Assembly: GCA_963853835.1 (NCBI GenBank)
Contig: OY970828.1
Location: forward strand, 1,195,501 to 1,259,500
From: Calendula officinalis
Lineage: Eukaryota > Streptophyta > Magnoliopsida > Asterales > Asteraceae
Direction: 5' to 3'
DNA length: 64,000 nucleotides
The translations under genes and the position numbers were made by a program. Every line of letters begins with the position of its first letter. The stretch's first letter is position 1. Below the pieces are notes generated by a model. That model ran no database searches, had not been told where the DNA came from, and saw only the letters and a list, made by a program, of their open reading frames with translations. Shown in pieces: positions 34,998 through 46,326 of the stretch.

Positions 34998-36267
34998 CTA
35001 GTGCTTTTGCCTGCAACAACACCCACAAAATCACATTTATTTGCTATAAATTTACATGAAAAATATCAAAAAAAATGGAATCCGAAAAATACGTTTTTAG
35101 ATACTTCTTGTGAATTTTCATAGCCCCTATGCAAGCTTTCTTTGCATCCATGTTCCCAGAAATATCATTCAATATCTGCAAAATAAAAAAAAAATATAAA
35201 AAAATCAAAATAAGTCAAGAAATCTTCATCGCGTAAAAGTTTTTTTTTTTTTTTTTAAAGTTTTGTGAATGAAGTCAAACGGTTGACCTTTACAACGTCG
35301 TCTAGTCCCCTAGCTTCATTTAATAACTTGTCACTCCTATCCTTGAGGATACTTGCTACAAGGAACACAGAAATGGGTATTTGCGGGCCAGATTCGGGCC
35401 CGTTTTGGGCCCGATTTCTCATGTTTCCTCTTTCATACTTGCCGTATCGGGCTCTTGATTTTCGTGTTAATTTGGAAAAATCAGATTTATTAAATGTTTC
35501 ACCTTCCTCGTACACCGAGAACAATTCGGGATCATACTCTAAAGCCCACATCATCTGTTTGATTCAAAAATCAAAATTATAAGCAAGTAAAATAATAAAT
35601 TAATTTATTTATTATTTTTATAGGGAAAAAACAAAAAAGAGTTTAATTTGATATATTAATTACCTCCCATAAATACAAAGAATCTCCAAAAGAAAGTTCT
35701 CGCCGGAATGACACCATAAGCATTCGGAACGCAAATACGTAACCGCCGCCACCAAGTTGCTCTACATTTTTGCATAATTAATAAATATTTATTTTTTTTG
35801 AAATTTTAACAGAAAATCTTTTTTCTTTTTTATTATTAAGTGTACAATTTAACAACATTATTAACTTCTCTTACGAGTATTTATTTTTCATTTTATTTAA
35901 AAAATTTAATTACTATTGATAAATATAATCATATTTTTGATATCGTGACACGCTAATTATTCTGAAAACCATAAAATTAATTACAGGGTTGGACCCAAGT
36001 CTATATTAACCCGTTACCAACCGCCCATTTTGCCACCAATAAATATATATAAATAGGTAACAATTATATAATGAAGTTAATAAAAAAGAATAGAATACCT
36101 AAATGCTGGTGAAGTTTAGGATAAACAAGTTGATTTACATTAGCCAAATTATCACATTGTGCTTCTACCCCTACCGAGTTCCCCGTGCACCTAAAATTCC
36201 CTCTCTTCAACAGAATAAAATAATTATTACATAATCATCAAAAAACTACTAAATAAATACGTGGTAT

Positions 36268-36346
<79 letters not shown>

Positions 36347-39300
36347 CATATATGTGTGTGTACATACTTACCACTTTTCGCATTAGACGTTCAAAGCACC
36401 AAAATGCATCAGCTTCATCTTCAAGAAGCATAATCATGGGGGAGCAAAAATCGCTCATTCCTATTTGTGTTAAATAATTAGTTTATAATTAAATCTTGAA
36501 AAATAATGTAACTTTTTTCTCTTGTAAATAGGTTATGGTTGAAACGGGCCTTTACTACGGGTCGGATTGACCCGAGATCACCTTTTTCTCCATTTTTCAA
36601 TATATCACTAGTGAGTTAATTACGAATTGACCCGAGATCCCCTTTTTTCCATTTTGTTTTTGGAATTTTTCTGAAAATTATTTCTAACGATAAAAATAAA
36701 AATAAAAAATTGAAAAATGAAAAAGAAGGTGTGCTATTGGTGTTCTCACTTGATTCCAAGCCTAATAATTCAAAATGATTTGACCCGTTTGAGATATAAG
36801 ACAACCCAAATCGACCCGTTCATAAGTAAACGGGTCAGAAATGCCACCTGTATTTTGTTCAATATATACCCACCTTGACCATAACCAACATCTTTATCAT
36901 GCCAAGCATAAACAGCAAGAACATCCCAAAGTTTTGCAAGATTTTCTTGTTTCTCATAAAACATTAGTGATCTATCCGTACGAACCACATCAAGACCTAC
37001 CATAAATTTATTATCCAAAATAAATATAAATCAAATATAATTTTTTTAGAGAAAGGGGAGAATTGCCAGTAAAGGTAACCAAAGATCCAAATTTGTCAAT
37101 TTTGAGCTATTTTTGGGCCCTTAAATTTGTCAAAAGTTAAACTTTCACCCCTAAATTTGTCAAATATTGAAACTGAACTCTTTTTCATACGAGAGTAAAC
37201 TACTCATACACCACATTGGCAAATTTTGGATATTTTGTTACCTTTCTTCGCAATTTTCCATTAAATAATGCTAGATTAAGAGCTATAATAATACTTCATT
37301 TTATGCAAATTTTGAGGTAATAAAACATGGTGTAAAATAATTAGCATATTAATAATTTAAAAAAAAAAAACAAATAATTACATGATTCATAGGAAGCATG
37401 TGTTTATATTTCTATATATCAACCTATTTGATGTAGAGCAAGCTTCCATTGGATTATTTCCTTATCATGCTCCCGAGAATTTGATGTGGTTGGATTTGGA
37501 TCAACTGCAATTACACAACTCAATTCATTAATTATTATTAATAATTATTAATATTTAATAAGCAACAACTAGAGACGGTAATTTTAACTCATTAACTTTT
37601 GAATGGGTCATTTGGTTATTTTTTTATTTCTAACGAGTGATATGGGTCAAATCAAAATAAAACATGTCAAACGGGTCAAAAATCATTTTTTAAAAAAGAA
37701 ATCAGATACTATTAAAATTACTAACCCGGACCACCGCTGAATATTTTACAAAAATTTGGACAAAATCATTTTGGGTCAATCCAGCACGACCCGTATGAAA
37801 AATTAATCATTTTGACCCGAACCAATTTTGACAATTTATGAAACTGCCCGACCCGCCCGTTGTCAAATTTCGGGCTCAAGAATGTTAACAGTACCAGTTG
37901 CTTGAGATTTTGGATCTTGAATTGGATCGCCATTTGCTGTAATCACACGTGCAGTGATGAAATTCCCACTTCCAACAACGGGAAACATACGACTGCATGA
38001 TTCTTTTAACTGACCATATTCATCCCTGAAAATATAAATTAATTATTAAAAAAATTCCAAAAAGTTAAAAAAAATATATTAAAGCTACTCCCTTTGTCCC
38101 ATACTCCCTAGAAATTTTAACAATATTTATAACGTATTAATCGTGTAATAATAACATTTGTAAAATGATTTAGGAGGCTATATGCATTGATAGAGTCTGT
38201 CCTGTTATCCTTTTAGTTAACCTTTTCTATTTGACTGGTTTAAGATAAAAATTAAAAAAAAATAATAAAATAAACACAAAAATTAACTCATTCATATATT
38301 ACCTTCGTCTTTTTCGTAACTGTTCTCGTTCCTCAGATGTGCTTTTAGGATCATAACAACCGAGCAAAAATTCCCACACTTCTCCTCTAATTGATGGATG
38401 AATCCCCTAATTATCAATAAAATTTAACTAATTTAAGATATATAATTTGAACTTTTTAAAAAACTTGAAGATAATATTCGTAATTTAACATGTTTTTTGT
38501 TAAAATTGGTTAAAAACTAAAAATGATGCAAGATACATGCTTGGTGGCCTATATGAAAATTTTAAAAGCTTGGTGGCCTCAATAAAAAATGGTGAATACT
38601 TGGGGGCTAAAAAGTAAAAATATTAAGATATAATTTGTGGTGATTAATATAAAAACTTACTCCAGGATAAATTCGATTAAGGCACTTGCTCATATCAAGA
38701 GAACCTTGTGGTGTAAAAGCAGCTTGCCATCTTTTTGCACTTAACGTCTTTCCAGCCTGTATAAGTAGAAATTATAAGCTTTTTAGTAATAATTTAATAA
38801 AATAATTGTTCCTAATTTAACCAACAAAAAAAACAGAGCATACGGGAATTACTTACTTTGAATTTAATATTTTAATTAACCAATAATGATGATATTGTTC
38901 CTAAATTGATAAAGAATTTTGATTCATTGGAGTATACAAAATGAATTAAACAAATCACAAAACATAATCGGAAAATTTAAGATCTTTTAAGTTTTAACAT
39001 AACAATCATCCAAATTCGTTAAATAGTTAATTGGTTAGTGCAAGTGCTCTATTTCATGAAATTAAAAAAAAGTTTTTTTTTTACAAGGACCCACAAATTT
39101 GAGATCTATTAACAGAACAATCTTCCAAATTGGTTAATTGGTTAATGCAAGTGATCTAAATGTTGAAGAAAAAAAAAGGTTTTGATTCATTGATCAAGAA
39201 TTTTGATTCATCAGAGAATACACATTTAAGATCTTTTTCAAGAATAATCATCCAATTAGGTTAGTTTATTAATTGGTTGATGCAAGTGATATGAATCTTG

Positions 39301-39438
39301 AAAATTAAAATTAAAAAAGAAAAAGAAAGATATTACCTTGATTCTAAATTTGGTTTCGGGAACATCATTGCTACCAGCTCGAATCTCATAAAATGAATCA
39401 GCTGGTAATCCAGGGTCTCGTCTAAAAATGTTCATCAT
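34998..39438 (-). CDS. Rab GTPase-activating protein with TBC domain
   Basis: Stimulates GTP hydrolysis by Rab GTPases in membrane traffic. Minus-strand exons: 39337-39438, 38661-38756, 38303-38406, 37895-38025, 37424-37504, 36874-36996, 36372-36460, 36099-36204, 35664-35761, 35288-35554, 35093-35175, 34998-35010. All introns are GT-AG; 1293 nt, 430 aa, matching the size of the plant TBC1D15-like group. The arginine finger is in SIRGEVWEFLLG (exon 3), and the glutamine finger is in YGQGMSDFCSP, which spans the exon 6/7 junction. The N-terminus MMNIFRRDPGLPADSFYEIR and SAKRWQAAFTPQG are typical of this subgroup. The last coding exon would be only 13 nt, so the extreme C-terminus is less certain; reading exon 12 in another frame gives a hydrophobic tail but breaks the splice phase. 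Confidence 0.92.
36277..36343. repeat. TA microsatellite in TBC intron
   Basis: About 66 bp of uninterrupted (TA)n with tacatacata edges, in the intron between exons 7 and 8. Confidence 0.9.
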
Positions 39439-40115
39439 CTATAAAAATCCTAACTTTTTTCTTGAAAACCAGATCTAAAATTAGGGAAATGATTTTCTTT
39501 ATTTAAAATCGATTAATTTAAGGAAAAAAAACACAACCCACCTCCAAAACCACCTCAAAGAATAAAACCCAGATAAAATCTTGAAAAAAATTCAAAGATT
39601 GAGGTGGGTTGGGATTTTTTATTGGTGGCCGGAGGTGGCGGACGGTGGTCGGACCGGTTTAATGCTCCTGTATGAATGTTTGTAACGGAGGAGATTGTGG
39701 TTGTGGTCAATTTGTTGACCGTATATGTTCCCTCCACTAAATCACCACCTTTTTACTCAAATATTAAAATTGAGAAAAAAATCTCATTTTCCGATTTATT
39801 TCCCTTTATTTATAGTTATTTAACATTTAATGCATGCTAGTAGTACAAAGTTTTTATTTATGCATATTCAATCTTATAGCCTAATTGTCACGTAATTGAT
39901 CAAGGAAAATGTCAAGTAATTTGACCCAAAGTCTCGTGAGGGTGAGAGTAGAAGGTGCAATTTCACAAGTCTTCGTTTAAAGTTAAAATTAAATTATTAC
40001 TTTAAGTATTTATTTTTATACGGCACTTGATTATATCATTTGATCAATCATAACTTCTTGCTTTCAATATGTGTATGGTTTTTAAAGGCCTAACAATAAA
40101 TACTAATATAAAATA

Positions 40116-40301
40116 GAAAATGATAATGACAGCCTTTATGACTGTCAATAAGAAGTCAAAACATGCATCAAAATTTGTACAATAACCAATAACTACCCCA
40201 TACATTTTAAGAATCATCCCCCAATAATAAAAGTATAAACGATTTATGCATGCAGCTATCCTTTAAAAACAGCCCTAAAGGTTGTCATTAACAAAATCCT
40301 T
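40116..40301. repeat. MITE family A, copy 5
   Basis: Left end agaaaatgataatgacagcc with the inverted gactgtcaataag, right end acagccctaaaggttgtcat then taacaaaatcc. Interior shares 'aatttgtacaataa' and 'aagtataaacgatttatgca' with copy 3. Confidence 0.7.
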
Positions 40302-40328
40302 ATAAAATTATTAAATAACTTAGTACAT

Positions 40329-40978
40329 TCTTGATTTTTTTATTGACTTTTTAAAAAGAGGTAAGATCTGATGAATGGGGAAAACATTTATTAAGCTTTT
40401 AATTCAGTTAAATATATTGATGATTTTATATTAATTTTCATTAGTTTGAGCGTAACCTATTGCCAAATTTCTAATTTACGCTTTCTTCTTGTTAATGATA
40501 TATCTAAAAGCTTCATAAATAATCATTTATGAGGCAATAATATTACACTTATTGTAGATATTATAAAAACAAAAGAAAACAGTTGCGTTGTTTAAATAGT
40601 TCAAGCATGTGAGTTGTCTACTTGTCTTCAATGAATAATTTTTTTTTTGAACAGCAAAAAAGAAGGCAACGGGTCGAGCTTCGGCAATGCCATCACCCTC
40701 TCGAGGACCTCCAAAAATATATATTAAACACTAGAGTCTAGCAGAACACTAGATTAACAAACATTACAAAAGGACAACGTAACCAATCAACCCACGAAAT
40801 CATTACATGATTTCGGTGAGAAAACCAAGCAAATGAAAATGTCTTAATTTTATCCACTAACACCGACTTACGCAATCTACCACTATCAAATAACAACGAG
40901 TTTCTAAACTTCCAAATAATCCAACATGTTGTGTACCCGATCACTTGCGCCTTATCCTTCTTGTTATTTGATAGTGGT
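40329..40978 (-). mobile_element. 5'-truncated LINE remnant with 18-bp flanking repeat
   Basis: The minus-strand text at 40738-40944 (TTCWIIWKFRNSLLF ... WVDWLRCPF) resembles the extreme C-terminus found after the zinc-binding domain of plant non-LTR reverse transcriptases. The block 40329-40978 is bounded by exact 18-bp direct repeats at 40311-40328 and 40979-40996 (ttaaataacttagtacat), as expected for a LINE target duplication. T runs near 40334 and 40631 on the plus strand could be A-tails. The family call is moderate. Confidence 0.55.
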
Positions 40979-41263
40979 TTAAATAACTTAGTACATCATT
41001 AGTTCAAATTATACATATTACTACGTTGTTGATAGTGTTGGTTAATGTAAAACACCTAAAACCGAAATTTCGGTTAATATAAAATGAAAACCAATCAGTT
41101 TCAGTTGGTTTATGTGATACCAGTAACCTGTATTTAGAGCACACATTTTCCAAAATTTTGCAACAAAAACTATATGATATGTTATTAAAATTGATTTATA
41201 TTAGTAAGAACTGTCTTTAATGATAATTGGCAGATTCTAGAAGTTTTCTACATTGACTAAAGT

Positions 41264-44200
41264 CTAAAAGTTCTTCCCCAATTCTACTTTTTTCACCAGT
41301 CTCACTGTGTTGTGCAGAATTGAATCCAAAATCCCAGCAACCTGATAAATAAACAAGTTAGATTTGGGTCATAAACGGGTCGACCCGTTTAGAAACGGGT
41401 TGTGTTCGTGTTGGGTTGTAGATATACGTGTCAACCCCTATAAACCCGATTACAACCCACCAACCCGTAATAAAATAGGTTTTTGGACATAAAAAAAGTT
41501 TTAAAGGTTTGGAAGGATATGAAGGTAATAATAAAGTTTAAAAGGACAGAGAGATAATTTATGAATTTGAGAAGGATATAAAAATAATTTATGAGTTTTA
41601 CAAGGACATAAAAACAATTATCCAAATAACACTTACCAACCGGTTCACGAGTTACGACCCATTTAAACCACAAACCCGATTACAACCCACCAACCCGTAA
41701 CAGAATTAACCAACCCAAAACACACACACACATTAAAAGCAAGATTAAGACTAACCGTGAAAACACCACCAATAATGGCACAAACATTGGTGATGAAATG
41801 GGAAAATGATTTCGGGTTTTCTGTTATCAAAACCTAGTGGAAAAAACAGATATTAAAAACAATAATTTGAATTAAAATTTAATTAAAAAAGGGGTAAAAA
41901 TGACAAACCTGCATTGGGGAGGGCTCATAATGAAACTTGACAACAGGGATAGAATAAGCATGAATTAAGCTGCTATGAGCTGTGTACTCATAATCCTCAA
42001 TTAGTTGATGAGTTGACCTCATTACCTCAGTCTTCACTACTTGAAGATAATGCTCTACCTATAAATAATTTAAAAAATTAAAAATAAAAAATAAGAAAAA
42101 GACAATTTTTACCCGTTTTGTTATGAGCGGGTCAAACTGTTAAAATTAGAAAAAACTACCTTAAAAGTAAAACAGGTCAAACGGGTCCATAGTCGCCCAA
42201 AGTTATTTTTAATGTCTATAACTTAAAAAGTTCCAACTAATTTGTTCCAAAAATCAGATTACTATTGAAAAAGTATTAACTTTTGTAATCATATATTCAT
42301 ATATCATACTAATGAAAATATTAAATTCTTAAAGAATAAGTGATTCGGGTCAACCCAATACAACACCTTTTGACATATACCAAAAAATTACAATAAGGAA
42401 AATTTAACCAGTTTAGTTATGAGTGGGTTGATACGGGTTATGTTTGATCTCTAATAGGTCAAAAAGGTCAAATAAAAAAATAGATTAAAAGTAAAACAAA
42501 CAGTTCAAACGGGTCAATAATCACCCATAGTGTCTTTTTAAATGCTTAAATATTTTATTCTTAAAAAAGTATATAAATTTATAAATCATATATGACAAAC
42601 AATATTTTATAATCGTTTTTTAAAATTCTTGGAGAAGAATTGTTTCGGGTCAACCAAAAACAGCAAAATACAACACCTTTTGATCTATGCCAAAAAATTT
42701 ACCGATTTTGATTAATTACCCAACCTCTGTGACCCGCCCATTTTGCCACAAATATATAAAACAATTGGTATAAAAATAAAATAAAATAAAATAAAGATGT
42801 TAAGGGCTTACTGTAACATTTGCACGATCTTCAGGGTCAGTGAGATATTGTTTGCCATTTAATTTATCATGACTTGCACCAATGTAAGGAATAATTCTTT
42901 GTATATCACTCATAACCCTTGGATTTATTTTTTTACCAAAAGAAAAAATAGAAATTACATGAGACATGTTCATCACTGAAGCATCAAACGAGTGGGCCCC
43001 AGAACGGGCTGAAATTACAACATTTCCAGGAACCTGTGTGGTTATGATAGATGAGATGTAAGATTACAGGTGGCACAATTTTGACCCGTTTATTTATAAT
43101 CGGGCCAAAAGGCCAACCTAGTAATAGGTACAATTTATCGGTAAAGGTCAAAGTCGGTCAATTTATAATAACATTTTTTTTTTCAATCAGAATTATACAT
43201 TTATACTCTCTCTGTGTGTGTGTGTGTGTGTGTGTTTTAGGTTTACCTTTTTGACTCTTACAAAGCCTTCAATTCTACATCCTGCTTCACGAGGTGCAGG
43301 TCTTTTTGCATTTTCTGTGTTACCAGATTTATCCTCTAAAGACAGGTGTACTGATTCCAATGCAATAGGTGCAACCAAGCTTTCCATTGTCTGTAGGGAA
43401 AGGGTATTTTTGGCATAAAACATTATAAAAACTGAAAATAAATAAAATAAAAAAGATTCTTACGTTCACCAAGGTATCTGTATCTCTATCACCATAATAT
43501 GATTCATGCTCGTGGTGCCCATGTTCATCTCTGATTCATGGAAAAAAACACGTAAGTCAAATTATTTAATAATAGGAAAATAAAAAAATATATTTAAAAA
43601 AAAAAGAAAAAAAAGAAGGAAATAAATAAATTCACGGGTGACTTACTTAAGATCACTGCCCTTACGGAATATGCGGATAGATGGATAACCCTGTATGTGG
43701 TGACTGAAATCCAGTAAAAGTGATTATTTATTTATTTATTAATAATTAATAATTTAATATAACTAGAAATATATAAAAGTACATTTGAAGATTTACCTTC
43801 TACACAGATCAGCTTGTTCAGTACAGTCCACCTTACCCATAATAATACGACCATCTATTTCTGGATCATGTCTGGTTTATAACACAAATATGAGTCAGTT
43901 TGCTAATATAATATAAATATAAATATGCAACAAATTAACCTTTCTCTAATAATTTTGGCTGCCTTTTCCCACGAAGGTTTCTGAAATAATAATAACAATA
44001 ATAAATTAATAATAATAGGAAAAAGAGAGAAAAAATAGTCAAATATTGGTCAAAGATTTCCCTTATGGAAAAGTCAGTTTTCAGTTTCCTATGAAACCTT
44101 TGCTCAAAAGTCCAATTTAAAAAAAAAAAAAAATGTTTTCGAGTTTTCCTTAAAAACGTTTCTAGAAAAGTGACAGATGGGTAAGTTGGTCAAGGTGCAA

Positions 44201-46326
44201 AGGGTAAATTGGTCAATTCAGGAGATGTAATCGGGAAGCAATGAGAATACCAGGCGGTTACTCCAATAGCACCAAGGAGCATAGAAATTTACAACCAAAA
44301 TCGAATGCCTGCATTTTGACCAAAAGTCAAAATTATGAAAACATGAGAGTAAAAAGTCAAAATGTAGGATTTATTGGTTGACTTACTGATGAGAAATTCT
44401 ATCAAAATTATGTGAGTTTAGAGTAACAGATCCTTCACCATATTCCTCATCGTTTTCTTCATCATGTTTGACTAAATGAGTAACGGGCCCAGAGTCAAAC
44501 TCAGAGCCACTACTTTGTAAATGTTTATCAATTGAGTATTTGCGAACTGTTTTTGTTATGTTTAACCTGTTCTGCAGATAAGACAAATAAAAGTTAGGTT
44601 ATAAATTAAATAATTAAAATAAGAAACAATTACAAATCGCAAAATAATATGATTTGGGGAATATGCAATTAGCTAAGCTTTATTGGGGATAAATGTTATG
44701 TTCCTAATTTTTAAAACCAGATAGAATTCTAAAACCAAACAAATTTTGATTAGATCTTCAATAATTTCCACCAGTTTAATTTATTTATGTATTTAATTTA
44801 AGCAATTTTATATATTTTATATATAGAATAAAATAGATATATATATAAATAAACCCAAGTAAAAACAGGGTGAATAAAAACTTACAGTTCCCAGTACATC
44901 ACTCACATCCACAGATGCAAACTCACAGGATAAAGCTGGAAAACTGCATTGGAATAATTCAACTATTAAAATAAAATATTATTTATAATAAAAAATATAT
45001 ATATTACTTAAGATGATAGATATATTGAGCATACCTAAGATTAAAATCAATTCTTAAGTAATCCTCGTCAGAGCTTCTGTCAACTATGACAGAAGTTGAG
45101 GTACTGATACTCAAATAATTATGTAGCTCCTGCAAATAATTGTTCATAACAAGAAATTGATAAAATGTTATTATAAAGCAAAAATAACAAATGGGTGTAT
45201 GGAATGTGTGTATATATAATTATATATACATAAAGTCAAATGAATTTGATTAAATAAAATGAGATTTTTAGTACTTACCATTCCGAATAAAAACATCATG
45301 GCAAAAGCTGCTATGATAGACAGGCCGGCACCTGATAGTGATGCCTCTGTCAAATCTCTTGGAATTTTCCTGAAATAAAATTAAAGAATATATTAAATAT
45401 TAATAATGTAAAACAAATAATAATTTGACAGTCCAATAACCGAACCGAGAAAAATGGATTCGGCCAGACTGAGGTCATAAGATCTAAAAAACAAAACAAA
45501 AATTAACTTTCCATTTTGAAATCATTAGTACATTCCAAATTGAAAACTGACAAAAACATATCTAGTTCTATAACAGGGTAACTCCAAATTGCTTTTTGTT
45601 ATAGCTAATTAATACTTTCTAGGTTTATCAGTCCACTAATTTATTTGCTTGAATAACAATAACTTCAGTCAATTTCAGTGTTACAAACTTAAAAGAGACA
45701 ATTTGACTTCCAAAAGTCAAATAAGGACTCTTAACTTAGTGTATAATTCAAACCAAAATATGCAATTAATAAATAATTGGATATCCTAGTTCAGACAGGT
45801 CCATGATGCTATATATGTTGTGACTTCTATCAAGTCCAAATGCCAGAAATTAGGGTAAAATTAGGGAGCTCCATCTCTATAGCTTTAAACTGAAATTAAA
45901 TCAAACCGATTCAAAAACTGAACTAAATGAGCTACGATTCCACTTCGCGATCTAGAACTTAAGCAAGCTCCAATCGGTGTTTAATCTCATCGTCATAACT
46001 TGATTTGGTAGCAGCAGAAAAGAAAAAGCAAACACACATTAATCAAACCGAATTTCAATTACTTTCACATGATCAATTACGCAATGTATATGTATATGAA
46101 ACAAATGCAAGCAATTACCAAACACGAAGTAAACTACACAATCAATCATCAATGGCAGCAACACATTCTTTCAAAATTAAGATAAATCATAAGAGCTGAA
46201 GCATCAAATGTAACAGTAATAGCAGCAGCAGGAACGCCTAGAGCATAACTTTCGAATTTAAGTTCAAATTAATCAGAATTAAAACCTGTAAAAATCAACA
46301 GATTTGATCTTCGCAGACGAGACCAT
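41264..46326 (-). CDS. PDIL5-4: Protein disulfide isomerase-like 5-4 (ERGIC/Erv41-46 type with thioredoxin domain)
   Basis: ER/early secretory membrane protein combining Erv41/Erv46-type lumenal domains with one thioredoxin domain. Fifteen minus-strand exons: 46286-46326, 45279-45369, 45035-45129, 44886-44943, 44387-44571, 44251-44308, 43940-43980, 43797-43871, 43647-43703, 43464-43530, 43247-43390, 42812-43033, 41909-42058, 41756-41833, 41264-41341. All GT-AG; 1440 nt, 479 aa, against about 480 known for the family. N-terminal MVSSAKIKSVDFYRKIPRDL precedes a membrane segment (LSIIAAFAMMFLFGM). The thioredoxin domain has APWCYWSNRL, a CxxS rather than CxxC site. The C-terminal ITNVCAIIGGVFTVAGILD is a second membrane segment, before KKVELGKNF. 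The frame is clean throughout. Introns 13 and 14 and the introns near 42100-42700 are rich in acccgttt words. Confidence 0.96.
43212..43236. repeat. TG microsatellite next to a PDIL5-4 splice site
   Basis: A (TG)n run of about 24 bp lies ten bases below the donor of exon 11 (exon edge 43247). On the transcribed strand it is an (AC/CA) run just inside the intron. Confidence 0.85.

Larger units (their letters stand above)
39439..41263. other. Intergenic: TBC 5' flank, MITE and LINE remnant
   Basis: 39439-39780 is probably the TBC leader/promoter; a minus-strand open frame of 60 codons at 39555-39737 could be an upstream ORF but has no support. 40116-40301 is a family A MITE. 40329-40978 is a LINE-like insertion. 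40997-41263 shows nothing clear. Confidence 0.6.

Noticed and set aside
39555..39737. Minus-strand 60-codon frame upstream of the TBC start, possible upstream ORF
   Set aside because: No evidence that it is in the transcript or conserved; low-complexity Thr/Pro text.
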